This document shows, piece by piece, positions 36,561-48,624 of a stretch of 64,000 bases of DNA. The stretch is taken from assembly GCF_001949145.1 (NCBI RefSeq), contig NW_019091413.1, forward strand, positions 1,002,315-1,066,314, written 5' to 3'. Under the pieces are notes generated by a model. That model was not told the origin of the DNA and searched no databases. It saw only the letters and a program-made list of their open reading frames with translations. The translations under genes and the position numbers were made by a program. Numbering within the stretch: position 1 is the first letter of the stretch; every line of letters starts with the position of its first letter. The DNA comes from Acanthaster planci. Its lineage: Eukaryota; Echinodermata; Asteroidea; Valvatida; Acanthasteridae.

Positions 36561-39500
36561 GCGGGAAAGCAAACAATAAAGTAGAGAGGCTTTTCTTTGG
36601 TGTCATGGGGAATCATTTTGATATTGCTTGTCAAGACTAACTTGGCATGATTTATTGCAGTTGTGCAGCACAAGCCCTGAGCACATTAGCAATTAGGATG
36701 GATGCTGAACTGCTTGGAGTGTGTTGGGTGTGTCGGGTCCTAAGCAAATTCCATATAACTTGCTATAGCTTTATGACTCTGCTTTTTTTCATGATCCTTG
36801 AAAAACAAAACAATAAACTGCAGGCATCAAGTCTATCCTGGTTTCTGGTTTTAATAGACAGGTAGTGGAAATATATATCACATTTCACAGAACGCCTTCT
36901 GCCAAGTGTGATCAATTTACATACCACAGACAAAAATCATTCAAGAGATACTGAAATTACAACTGATATGGACGCAGTTTTCCTCATCGCCCAACTAACT
37001 GGTGAAAATTTTAATGTACTTTTGTTCTTCAAGACTAATTTGGCAAGCGAGTGCCTGCAGAACAAAAATAGCTTTACTGATGTTGAGAGGTGATAAGTGA
37101 TGACATAGAAAGTCCAAATACCTAGGGGCAAATTTATGGCATGTTAGAGGAAAAATTACACCAGAAACTAACACTTCCCCAAAAGGATTTGGCAGGACAC
37201 GGGGCACTGTTGCACCAACAGTTGAAACATGATTAAAACTTCCTACTCTTTGCTGGCTGAAACTACTACGCTTTAATTTGCCTATCCCCTAGCAAACCGA
37301 GACTTTGCACACACCCACGCACTACACACACGCTAATTTACATGTACAATGCCAAAAAAAATGGCTGAATGAGTAAGTGATGTGAGTGATGTCAAAACTG
37401 GGTCAAGACAAAAGGTTTGGCTGAAACACCCCCCCCACCATCACAAAAGAAAAAAAAACAAGAAAGGGCTTCAAACAATTTACTCCAGTACAAAACTAGC
37501 TCGGTCTGCATGAAAATTGGAACCCGTTCAAGCATGGCAAACTCTCAATGAGAAAAGAAAGCCCAAGTGCTGTATGCACGATTACAATAGTTTTCATCTA
37601 AAAGGCTAAGAGGATAGACGAGACAAAAGGGTCGGCAAACATTGCCAACGTGGGTCAAGTGCTACCATGGTAACAATAGGGAGAGCCACAAGAGAGGAAA
37701 AAAGGGGAAAATGTGTGCGTAAAGAAATTGTGGGCTTGCATGGGGGACACTCAGTGTGGCAGCATGGTGGAAATTCATGAGAGTGGAGTCAATGGTGGGC
37801 CTACATTCTGCCCTCTGTTGGCCGCAGAGAGCAAGGTTTCCAGGAAAGGTGCTTTATCAGCATGGTGGAATGTGGAATGAACAATTGATTCGTAAAAACT
37901 AAACAGGATGTAGAGTTTCAATTTTTAAGAGATGCTGAGAAGTTGAATGGAAAGACTGGCTGTGATGGGGTTACAGAGATACGGTGGGGCTCTTTTGTCT
38001 CAATAAACCCCACATGTATAGTTTACATGATGTTCTGTTGAATGTGGTTCAGTTACCCAGAACTGACATTAATTAAGAAGTTGTGAACATCAAATGATTG
38101 AACTGAGAGAAAAACTAGAGAACCTGTTGATAAAATTAAGTGCTTAGCTTCAAAGGTTTTATGCCTTGTCACTGCATTTTCCATCTTGTGCTTAAGCATC
38201 CCCCCTCCCCCTTGATCTTTTTGAGACAAAATATCCAATCCACAAATTTGACAAATCACATGAATGATAGAGTTTGACTCTTGAGGAAATCGTGGAAGTG
38301 TAGATACCATTACATTCACTTCTCCACCACCTCCCCCTTGAAGGACGCATGGAAATACCGACACTGTCAAAACAAAATCAACCTAAAATTGTCCACACAG
38401 GAATAGAAAAGGGGAACAATTTCACCCTTATTTCAGTCAGAAACCTGGCCTGTTCTGAAAGAGTGAAATCAATGGTAATTGCATTCAGCAAAGGACTTTT
38501 TGGTTAACTGACACGTGAGATTTTCATTCATATTTGGGTAGGACAGTATGCATAATGGATGAGACAATGTTCCAACAGGAGGAAAAAGGGTTCAGGGAAA
38601 ATAGGTCTAGCTAGAGGTGGGTTCAGCTGAGGACAACAGTTTGGTGACTGCTCCTTTTTGGAGGGGTTCTATGAAAGAAATGTATGGCATAATACATCAA
38701 GTGAAAGCAGTTTCTAAATTAGGGCCTAATCATAAATGCCTGATTTGGTGTTTTGTCTTGACCACATTTTTGAAAGGCAAACACTGTTTAGAAGCCTCAA
38801 CTGACTGAGTTATGATGACTGAAGCTACAAAATGCAAGAAAATTTAAATCTGCTCCAAAATCTGCTCTCCAAAAATAAAGAAAAAGACACAGTTTTACTT
38901 TCTGAAACACCTGATTTCACTTAACGTGTGAACGATGCAACAAAAAAAGTTTACTTGACAAAACTGGGAACAGAAAATTAGGGAAGCGTTTGTCTCTACA
39001 TGCTCATACAGCACCCATTAAATTCTGAGGTAAATTTGTTTATTTTGTTCATTTCATCTCTCCAGATGTTATCTGAAATCTTTAAAAATGGCACAAACAC
39101 AGACTGCCGCTTGCCCATCTGGAGTGCTGTAATATTAATTAAAGCTGTTGCAATTCTCTGAAGTGATGGATAATTGGTCATACCTTCCCATACCCCTCCC
39201 CAATAGCCAAACTCTCTAATTTGTGGATCTCTAATCAGTATTGATTTCAAAAGCTGATGCTGTTTTTCCCCCTCTCCCGTTACGCTGAAACATTAACATT
39301 TGAAAATTTGTATTGATTTGAACCTGCAGGTTTAGGTTTCACCCTTTTCTTGTCTCCTGGATGTGGTGCAAGGCACAGTTCCAAATTTCACTATTTGTAT
39401 TTCATTTCCAACACAATTCCTTGGGCAGCAGAGGTAGCATCTGGTGCAACAAATGTCACAGGATTTTTCTTCTTTTTAAACAATTTCTTGACAATTTGTA

Positions 39501-39869
39501 GCATGGCAATTGAAGGGCCATGAAATCAGGATACAGTGCAGACAAAACAAAAATAAGGAAACAAAGATTAAATTGTGTTTACAATGTTGTGAGGCACAGT
39601 AAGCAAGGTACAATTTCATTGCTGAATTAATCTCGATTCCCTGCCCCCCTAAAAAAAAATCTAGCTTACCCTTGCCAAATAGGATAACACTAAGGATAAC
39701 ACTACGATGCTCCAGTTCATTTATCTAGTACTTTGTTGGATGTTCACCTCCCATTGCACTTGGCTTCTTTAATCTTTTTTTTTAGAAGGGAGGACCTTTT
39801 CAAGCACAGGAAAGAAGAGAGTTAGAGAACTGGGAGTAGGGGCCTCACCAACTTGTTACAATGGCAATG
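36561..39869. other. Non-coding stretch
   Basis: No gene recognised. It holds an RFX-like X-box at 37661-37674, a CTCF-like word at 37809-37821 and a C-rich run near 37428-37440. Confidence 0.6.
37661..37674. promoter_or_regulatory. RFX X-box-like site
   Basis: GCTACCATGGTAAC is close to the palindromic RFX X-box consensus GTTRCCATGGYAAC; the inner TACCATGGTA is a perfect palindrome. Use is inferred. Confidence 0.35.
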
Positions 39870-40180
39870 GTCCAATGAGACTGCCCACAAAATCACTTAA
39901 CCTGATGAATGCGAACGTTCGGCAGCCACGTGACAGTACACTGCGGGATATTGGTCCAGCGTGGCATTTGCTGGGCTTTGGCCAACAATCTCTGCTCATT
40001 TACCCACTTCTCATTAATTTGCCTCAACTGCCACCAGGAAAGGGGATTCTAAGGGCATTGCCATGGCAACAAATGACTGGAGGAGATAAGCTCCCATTTT
40101 TATTTGGAATTATTAAAAAAAAGTGGCATAGAATTGCAGGGTACGATTTGGACAGGGGTGCCTCTTATGACACAGTTTAG
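39870..40180. promoter_or_regulatory. Candidate regulatory block with X-box and E-box
   Basis: A repeat-poor block with the palindrome CGAACGTTCG (39912-39921), an E-box CACGTG (39927-39932) and a near-perfect RFX X-box ATTGCCATGGCAAC (40057-40070). A 101-codon frame crosses it without any domain. Regulatory role inferred. Confidence 0.32.
40057..40070. promoter_or_regulatory. RFX X-box
   Basis: ATTGCCATGGCAAC differs from the palindromic X-box GTTGCCATGGCAAC at one base. RFX factors bind such sites in ciliary and other genes across animals. The word is seen; binding is inferred. Confidence 0.42.
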
Positions 40181-42899
40181 AGCTGAAGAAAATTGCATTA
40201 GGACCATAAGTATAAATAAGTCATTTCTGAAGTTATAAATTAGCTGGATGTAGGTAGGAGACAGGAAGCTCACAATGGGTTTAATGCATCTGGCATAACA
40301 AATGGTGCGATAGTGTACACTTTATTCGGGCTCGCCATGACCTTACATGCTAGTTAACATGTTGGAAAAACTCTGTGATATATACACAGGGTAAAAATTG
40401 GAATTATACAAAGAGGTCAAAACTTAAAAAGAAAAATCCTCTACAAATCTGTGGCAACAATGTTTTCTCAGGTGTCATTAAAGCAATCAGTGAAGGAAGC
40501 TTGATGAAGAGATTGTGCCAGACAAAATGTTAACAATCTAGCTCTTTATCTTTGGGCTTTGTTGGGAAAAACCTTGGAGCCATTTGTGAACAACTCATGC
40601 GCTTGCAATGTCAATTTTGTTTCACCTGCAGAGGGTATGGAGACAAAGAAAAAAATACATGCAGATTCTGATACCAACTGAACATGAATTATACCTTCAC
40701 AAATTATGTTGAAATGGCCCAAATGCTTAATTAGCATTGTTGAAAATGGACAGCCATAACATGCAACACCGCGGGGGAAAAGGGAAAAGCTGTTTTAAAA
40801 TGCATTAAATTAACAATTTACTGTCCCACCATGGACACCTGAATACGATGCTGCACTGTTGACACTTGTTATTGCAATGGTATAGGTTTAAACATCACTA
40901 TGGAAACCAGAGTGTGAAAAATTGATATATGAATAATGTAAAACATGCAGAGAGCAGAGTGTAAAGGGAGACCCACATACATGTCTAATGTGATTCAAAA
41001 TTATGGCAGGCATATGCGGAATGATTAAAAAAATAAAAAAAAAAACCTGCTCAGGAAGCATGCTATGACATTTCCTAACATACTTTTTTAATACACGTTT
41101 CGTGTCACACCTTTTTGGTGATATCAGGATGTGACATGGACAATATTAAAGTTGTGCTATAATTAAAAACCAGGAGGCTGTGTCTGCAGTGAACTAGTGG
41201 CGTAGAGGGAGAAAAACCACCAAACTAGTATTTTTCTTACAACGGAAAGTGCATGGACAGCAATAAAACTCAGACTGGACAGAATCTATATTAATCCTCC
41301 AACTCAAATGAAAGAGAGAGACAGAAAAAAAAAAAATTCTTCACTTAGGGTCCTCTCCACGCCCGACACGGCCCTCTTTGTAATTGTTGGTAAGGACCGC
41401 ATAGGCTGACTAAGGCACATGCAAACTTAATTACCTCACCCCCATCACCATGATCATCTGATATATTCAGGTCAGGCAAGATGAAAAATGATACGGGAGT
41501 CGTTGATAATGAATTTGCACACACACACAAAAAAGAGGGGGGGAGGAAGAGAGATGGAAGAAGGGACTGGTTGGTTGGAGAAAAAGCTTAGGCCAGGCTT
41601 GCTGGGCCAGACAACTGCAGGCCCAGGAAAGCCAATTAGGAGAAAGGAGTGTGCTTGCACTGCAGAGGTTTGAAGCCATAAATGAAAGCTGAGGGACCTT
41701 ATGGCAGAATGCATGTAATGTAAACAATCCAGGCCATTAAAGCTGGCAGCCCTTTAAAAAAATAGAACCAGAAGAAGACAAGCTCTCTTCTTTTTCCCCC
41801 TCAATCTCTGCGAGTCACACTCTCCAGCTTGCAGGAAGGAAAATTACCAGGAATTAAACCAGTGTTATAAATCTGTTAGTTGATTTGCTTATGGGTTGAT
41901 TACACTACAGACAACTGGAATGTGGTCTTGTGCCCCGCCAACAACTCCAAGCATCCCCCAACACAAGCTGCCTCTGGGCAGCCAGCAGGGACCAGGCTAA
42001 CTGAATACCTCAGAGGGTTGACCTTAGAGCAAGGTCAGGCACAAACAGTGGTGGGTAAAAAAGGTACACAAATCTTTTTGCAGCAGACATGCCACGCTGT
42101 GTGGTGATCCAGCTGGTAGTGATTTCCTCTCTTGAGTCATTTGGACTGAGAGAATGAGAGTACCTAAGATCAGAGTAGAGGGCCGACTGGGGTTGGTGTC
42201 TTGTATGGGTCATAGAGGAAATATTGGTGGCTAGTTTTGTCTGAAGAGGAAAAGCCTGCTCCTCTGCTATATGGACAATCTTGGTGCTGACCCTGTTGTG
42301 TGATTACTCCTGAAAACCACTTACGTGCCATACTGTCACTTCACTTCACCTAGCTGGCCTAGTCAGAGTTTGGTTGGCCGTTTGTCTTCTTACCAATCAA
42401 ACAAAACAGGACAGCACCAATTCTGTAAACAGATCTTTAGCCACATCTTTTGAAAGGGTAACCTTCATCTTTAACTTCTACAGGAGGTGAATTATCTGTT
42501 TCTTTATTTTAAGAGAACTAAGACCCGGTGCTGACTGTTAGAACACCGTTTGGAATAAAAACTTTTGTGGCATCATTTGTTATGTTAAAAATTCACTGCA
42601 TCCACCTTAAAAAATGCTCTTTCAGAAAAAGGCATTAAAGTTCATATTTACCTTTCCTTTTTGGACATGTACAGAGTATCAAGAGGGGAGGGTTACAAAG
42701 TACATTCACCTTTTGCACAACCCTCTTCAACCCCAAAGATGACCTTGTACAGGTGCCCACAATTGGTAAAAAGTATGGCCCCTAATTGTCCAAGCCATGA
42801 AGGCAACCATTAAAGAACATAAAAGTACAGATGGCCCTATCTACCTGCAAGAACTTGTCTCCTTTTTGCACATGCCTTGTCGATACATTCATTTGGAAC
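40181..42899. other. Non-coding stretch
   Basis: No gene recognised. It includes an A/T run near 41028-41045, CA and purine tracts at 41517-41575, and everted receptor half-sites TGACCT-N7-AGGTCA at 42019-42037. Confidence 0.6.
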
Positions 42900-43480
42900 T
42901 GTGTAAAGAGAACAAAAACTGACAACCACAAGGGAAATGGGTGCCATTAAGTTGAACGACAGAATCCCCACAGAGCTGGAATATGTTTGGACCAAATTGC
43001 ATGCTAAAAAAAATCACTGTAAAAACAAGCATGTTACAAGCAAGCAGCCCGACTTCACCCCAAATCAGATACGCCTCACTCTACCAGAGCATGGACCAAA
43101 ATCATCAGCGATTCCACAGCCAAAATAATGTGTTCGGGATCATGTTACAACTGCTGTTTTCACAAAGTCACCCCAGGAGAATTCATTAATATCTTGGCGG
43201 TGCAGAGCTTTATTTTGTTTTTACATGTACGCCCAACCAGAACCCAAGCCGCTGCTGCCGTTAAGTTGTAAAATAATGGCAGCAAATGGCCGGACTCGAA
43301 GGACGCACTGCGGAATTTTGATTGAATATGGACAGGGAATTCTATATATTTGTCCATATCCATTAAGAATGAAGTACACGCAGGGTGTCGTCTTACAGCA
43401 AATGCTGTTTTGCCAATACAACGGCATATCATTCCAAGTGTGACCTCATTATTATGATGCATTAAAAAGTGCTTCCATAG
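42900..43480. promoter_or_regulatory. Candidate enhancer block with 9-bp inverted repeat
   Basis: A long repeat-poor block. ATATGGACA (43326-43334) and TGTCCATAT (43351-43359) are perfect complements around a 16-base AT-rich loop. Several TAAT/ATTA words and ATTAATATC near 43184 are present. Overlapping open frames on both strands (up to 100 codons) have no domain. Confidence 0.3.
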
Positions 43481-43870
43481 GAAAGAATGAAGGAAATAAA
43501 AATGGGAAAAAGACAGTCGTCAGATTGGGGTTTTTTTGCTATGTATTTCCTGAACGCCAAGTAAATACCTGCCATTACTATTAACCACCAATGTTCAGAT
43601 TTGTCAAGGTACGGTGGGCAACGTCAAGCACACTTGCATGAAATGCCAAGCGAGGGAGGGAGGGAGGCAATCGCAACAAGGGAGAGAGGAAAAGGAAAGA
43701 GGAAAGAGAAAAAATACTGGGAGGGGAGGAGGACAGATGCAGGCAAAGCAGTTCGTGCCCCATTACGATTACATGCTAATGCGCAGCGTTGAGCAAACAC
43801 AGCGGCCGCACTGTACCCACTGTTTTGTTCCACAGCTGAATGTGTTCCGCATGTGGCTAATACTTTGCCC
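43481..43870. repeat. Purine tract with flanking complex sequence
   Basis: (GGGA)n at 43652-43667 and an almost pure purine run at 43676-43714, continuing as G-rich sequence to about 43733. The flanks (43580-43640 and 43750-43850) are repeat-poor and may continue the regulatory block upstream. Confidence 0.5.
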
Positions 43871-45050
43871 CCCCTCCCCCTTACCCAACTGTTTTCCTGC
43901 CAAAGGCTGAATCTGTTAACTTTTTAATAATTCACCCAAAAACACGGAATCCCAAAATGCCAAAAAACAAAACAAAAGAAAAAAAAAATACAAAAAATTA
44001 TGAAGGTTGTTTTTACCCATAAGGGGAAGACTAAATTCCAACGACTGTACAAAGAAACAAAGACATGGAATGATTCCAATCTGGAAATGACTAGATGGGA
44101 ACTAAATTGATAAGAAATTGTAAACGTTTTTCCCCCCAAAAAATTAGTATCACAAAAGTAATCCCTCAAAGAAAAATGACTTCACTGATTTAGGAAAGTC
44201 TCCCTCCTGTACAGAGTAACACATTTGAGGGAAGTGAGCATGAAAACTATGATTCACCCTGCTGCAGCTTGTGCATTATCATATTGCAATCCATCCAAGG
44301 CTGACTTTCAATTACATTTGTGATCTTATAGAAACACTGGACAAGATATAAATATTACTCAACCAACACAGGAAAAAAAACCCTGGCGAACAATATGATT
44401 TTTTTTTTTGAAGTTCAAATAGCCATTTGTTTGCGAGTTGTTGGCAGAGTGAAATGAAGGGAAGATGTCCATTGCACAATGGCAGGTCAACAATGCAACA
44501 CCATAATTAGAGATTATATTTGACTGACGCTACAAGGTAAGAGAGATTCACCACACATTGTGCATGATCTGTTTGTGGAGCAAGCCTTGTCATATTAAGG
44601 CAACTGCATGAGTGTAGATCTGACCGTAAATGCTACTATGCGGTGTCTACAAACAGCTTTATCACGGGTGAGATTGGTGGAATGGACACAAATCCATGAA
44701 ACATCCAGCACAGGGGTTTTCAACAATGATATCACTAAAATACAGTGACTTTCCGCGGCTTGTAATAACTACTGCAGTCATGGGTTTGTTCTCCACTGGC
44801 TATGGTTGTGAGAGTCCTGCACTTTAAGTGCGCATAGCTGTTCAACCAGAATGATGAACACTCTAAAATCCCAAATGTTGAGGTCAAAATTCCTGCAAAC
44901 CAGACAAAATCATGAGAAATCACACCCACGGTTAAATGGGGGAAAAAATGAAACAATTATTTGACAAATGTCAGATTTTGAAATGTTTCTTTCTTCTACC
45001 ATTTAGAAATAACATGACAAGTTTTGAATGTTTTTCAAGAAAAAAAGAAT
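43871..45050. other. Non-coding stretch
   Basis: AT-rich; A runs near 43979-43988 and a T run near 44399-44409. No gene recognised. Confidence 0.65.
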
Positions 45051-45668
45051 AGGGCTTTAAAGAATGGATGTCAAATGTCACATTATTTTTCTCTGCAAAG
45101 TTTCCATTCAATTGCACTTGTAGTCTGCAGGAAATATAGGGCTTTAAACGCTGCACCTTTAATGTCACATAACTTGTCACTCCATGACGCCATCATCACA
45201 ACGTCAATTTTTGTCTTTGATACATCCCTTTCAAAATATCTGCAGTTTCAACCCGATGGGACATGTACTTCAGGAGATAAAGGGCTTTTAAGAGTCCACA
45301 CTTAATGTCACGTGACCTGTCACATGATGTCATCATCCCATAAGGGCAATTTTCATCTATAACCTTTCCCTTTCTAGTTATCTGCAAAGTTTCGACCCAA
45401 TGGGAAACTACCGGTACTTCAGGAGATGTAGGGCTTTGAAGAGTGCACCTTTAAGGTCATGTGACTTGGCATCTGATAGCGTCATCATCACATGTGGTCC
45501 ACTTTCGTCTTTGATACATCCCTTTCGAAATATCTGTAAAGTTTCAACCCAATCGAACATGTACTTCAGGAGATATAGGCCTCTGAACTTTGCACCTTAA
45601 ATGCCATGTCACATGACATGTGGTGAGGTCATGATGACGATTTTGTTTTTGGACCCTTTCTACCCTGA
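45051..45668. repeat. Diverged ~147-bp tandem array
   Basis: The word AGGGCTTT (last copy AGGCCTCT) starts units at 45051, 45138, 45281, 45430 and 45577, giving spacings of 87, 143, 149 and 147. Each full unit has the order AGGGCTTTxAAGAGTGCACC, a TGTCAC/CATGTGAC patch, GTCATCATCAC, TTTGATACATCCCTTTC, AAAGTTTCAACCCAATG, then ACATGTACTTCAGGAGATAT. The first unit has lost about 60 bases and the last is partial. Frames through the array are not conserved between units, so it is not protein-coding. The sequence after it (to about 45850) may hold a more decayed copy. Confidence 0.8.
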
Positions 45669-47373
45669 GGACTGAGAACGTGGACTTAATGTATTGAGTC
45701 AGATCGAAAAAAGTGCCTTAGTCTTGCCATTGAAATACAAAACTATGGGAAATAATTAAATATTTTAAATTCCATAACACAATGACATCAAGTTTCGGAA
45801 AAGACTTTTGCTATAAGTTACTGAAGTGTGTAAAGTTTCCAAGTCATATAACTTTGTTTAATGCCCAAAGAGGTGAGGAGAAAAAGTGCTGGAAGACCAA
45901 GAAGAAGAAAAAACAATTACAAAAAATTGAAAAAGAAAAATAAGTAGAAAAACAAAGCCTTTTCACACTATGCAGAAAAGCCAAAAAAGAAAATGTCCCC
46001 AACACCATTGGCATTTTGATCATTAACAATCCTGAGCCCACAAGTACACAGGAACACAACTGATCACGACTTGCAAACCTTGTGCATTATTTAGTGGATG
46101 GGCTCCACCCTTTCTCAATCTTGCAAAACATGGTTGATTCTGTGACATGGGGGGTGTTTCAAATACCATTCTTGACAGCATCACTATTTGTGGTCATTAA
46201 GCCTAATACTTGTGGGGCCTTGTATAAAATGCATACCACAAGGAACACTTTCAAGGAAGATTATTTGACTTCAGGCTGCAGCTACTGAAAATGTATACTG
46301 CTGTACCACAAGGCTTGTTCCCTTGAGTAACTTTACAATGCTCCCCCCCCATAGGGTAGTAAAGAAAAAGTCCCAGGCACTGTTGATAACAGCGTGTCAA
46401 TTAGTAATCTACCAGGCACAGCAAGTTGCCCCCACAAACATGCAAAATCATCCAATGTGTCATATTTGGGGGTGATCCCAAGTAGGGGATGTCACCCACC
46501 CTGGCACAGTTTGTTACCCTCTCTCCTCCTCTTGGCCTGAGCCCATCAATCAGTGCTACAATCAGCACTACAACTGTCCAGCGATGATGACTGCTGTGGA
46601 AGGGAGGGGATAAGGGTGTGACATCCACAGAAGAATGGCTGCTGAGCTGAGTTGAACTGACTAGCCAGGACAGGTGGATAGACAGATGAGTGTCTGTCTG
46701 TCTGTGGTCTGACTTCCCTTGTTTTTCACTAGTTTATTGGTCTACAGTAAATGCCTTAATCATCAGACAGCCTAATAAGTCTGCCTCAAGTTATACAAGG
46801 GCAGTCACTGGGCAAGACTGGGAGTGGAGGGAAAAGAGACAGAATACACAAGAGTGCACCTTTCTCCTTGTTGTGTTGACAAGAAACAGCATTAACCACA
46901 TCCTGTCGGTGGACATTTATGAATGTTGATGATGCTGGGATGGCATAATTATCTTTTTTTTTGTTTTCAGAATTCTTTAAAAATTCATATCTTCATTTAC
47001 TGGACACTTATAACCCACATGAAGGACTGTCTGGTTCTACTCTAATCTGACAGACAACATCTATTGACACTGGAGTATTTCAGCCAGGCTAGCTGCCTTG
47101 TAAAAAAGTGCCCAGATTTTGCGGTGTTAGGTAATTTTTTTCGGTGCACTACTGCTGCTGCTGACCTCTTTTCACAAGGAGCCAGATTAGCGTGCAGTGG
47201 TGCTCTGTGGCTCATCGCTACGGTGGTAGAGCGCTTTTGTCCCCGGTGGTAATCCGCTCACATTAAATGACCCAAACTGTGGTATACTGTTTCAAAACAA
47301 GGCTGGATTATCTCCACTATTGAGAGTGAAAAAATGTTGGTAGTTTCCAGCAGCGTGGTCTTTTGTTACGATT
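45669..47373. other. Non-coding stretch
   Basis: No gene recognised. It contains a C9 run near 46343-46351, a TGTC repeat at 46691-46705 and a faint tRNA-like patch at 47208-47256. Confidence 0.6.
46691..46705. repeat. (TGTC)n microsatellite
   Basis: Three to four TGTC units, preceded by GACAGA, with which they could pair in a short hairpin. Confidence 0.8.
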
Positions 47374-47871
47374 ATGGTCTTTTGTTACAAGGCCCAGTTC
47401 CCTTTGTCCCATTTCGGAGACCCCGGCCACGCGTATAAAGAATACATGTCCGAAACTGGAATCCCTGGCGGCAAGTGGTTAACTAAAAACAGCAATGATG
47501 TACCATTTGGCCAACACCAGTGGCTCACACCATGTTGTGTGCATGCAGCACCGAGTATGTGTAGCCATTTTGGTCTTAAATTTATATCTGCGCAGCATTG
47601 GATGCACAGCGTCAACGACATACAGTACTTGGGCCAGTTTTTCATGTTTTTTGTCACCTATGAGGTGATGCATATAGGCCCTACAGTATATACTTGCAGA
47701 CCCTGCACAGCTCATGTACAAGAAGCAATACAGGTGACCGACATTTCAAACATTCAACAAAAATCCCTTGAGAAAGACATGCGAAGTGAACCATTCAACA
47801 CGAACCTGACTCAGACTGTAAGAAATAGCATGGGCTGGAGGAAAGACATCAAGTTTCCAAACAATTTTTAA
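47374..47871 (+). other. 165-codon open frame, not supported as a gene
   Basis: The longest + strand Met-started frame. The translation has mixed composition without low-complexity runs, but I recognise no domain or motif, there is no signal peptide, and the opposite strand also carries frames of 80-90 codons over its first half. It could be an unknown gene or exon, or a chance frame; I favour chance. Confidence 0.12.
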
Positions 47872-48624
47872 CACCGCAGTTCAAAGATTAATTGACCAAG
47901 TCAGCGCAGGAAATACAAAGAGGGTGTGTGACATGATTATCATAAATCAAAACACCACGCTTGGTTTGCATCACTATAGATACATGTACCTTGGATTTCA
48001 GGGAGAGAAATTTGGTGAGTAACTGCTGCTTTGAAATTCCTTTTCCATTTTATACCCCTACATGACATTTACCTGTTATAACCAGGGTTTTGTGTTCTGT
48101 TGTTTCTCAAACGAGATAAATTTGAACATTCACTTAATAACACTAACAGTCAAAGCAGTCCGACTGTGTGCAGCTTCATGAGAGTCAACTCTGTGGTAAT
48201 TTTTGTCCCCCCCCCAAAAAAAGGAGGTGCCACTTTGTAAATTTATGGGCTTTGCTGAGGTTGTCCAAAAGAACACACACCTGCTCATAACTAGTTTGCA
48301 CAGCCCCTACAAAACTTTGGAACAAATCTACTTTTGACAGGACTTACTTGTGAATCACTCTTTGATTCCGCAATATGGAATGTGTCCCTTTCGAATCTAA
48401 TGCAAGATTCCGAGTTCTTTCATGAAACTACATCTACATGTGTACCTCTATTCAATTTCAAAGCACAGCACAAATTCAAGTGGGCATTCATGTCAACAAC
48501 CTCAGTCAGATTGCAACCAATCAGGTGAGGCTAACCACAACACAAATATGATCAGTTGCAATCATGTCCCATCTTAATTCAATAAATGCAGTTTAGCCGG
48601 CCTCATCTTTCCTGATCATCTGGA
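47872..48624. other. Non-coding stretch
   Basis: Contains a C9A7 junction at 48207-48222. No gene recognised. Confidence 0.6.
48207..48222. repeat. C9A7 homopolymer junction
   Basis: Nine C followed directly by seven A; same type as 20311 and 25779. Confidence 0.9.

Noticed and set aside
45024-45305. Frame through the tandem array as a repeat protein
   Set aside because: Units differ by lengths not divisible by three (143, 149, 147), so the reading frame is not kept from unit to unit.
47374-47871. 165-codon + frame as a gene
   Set aside because: No recognisable domain, and sizeable frames on the opposite strand overlap its first half. Transcript or conservation evidence would be needed.
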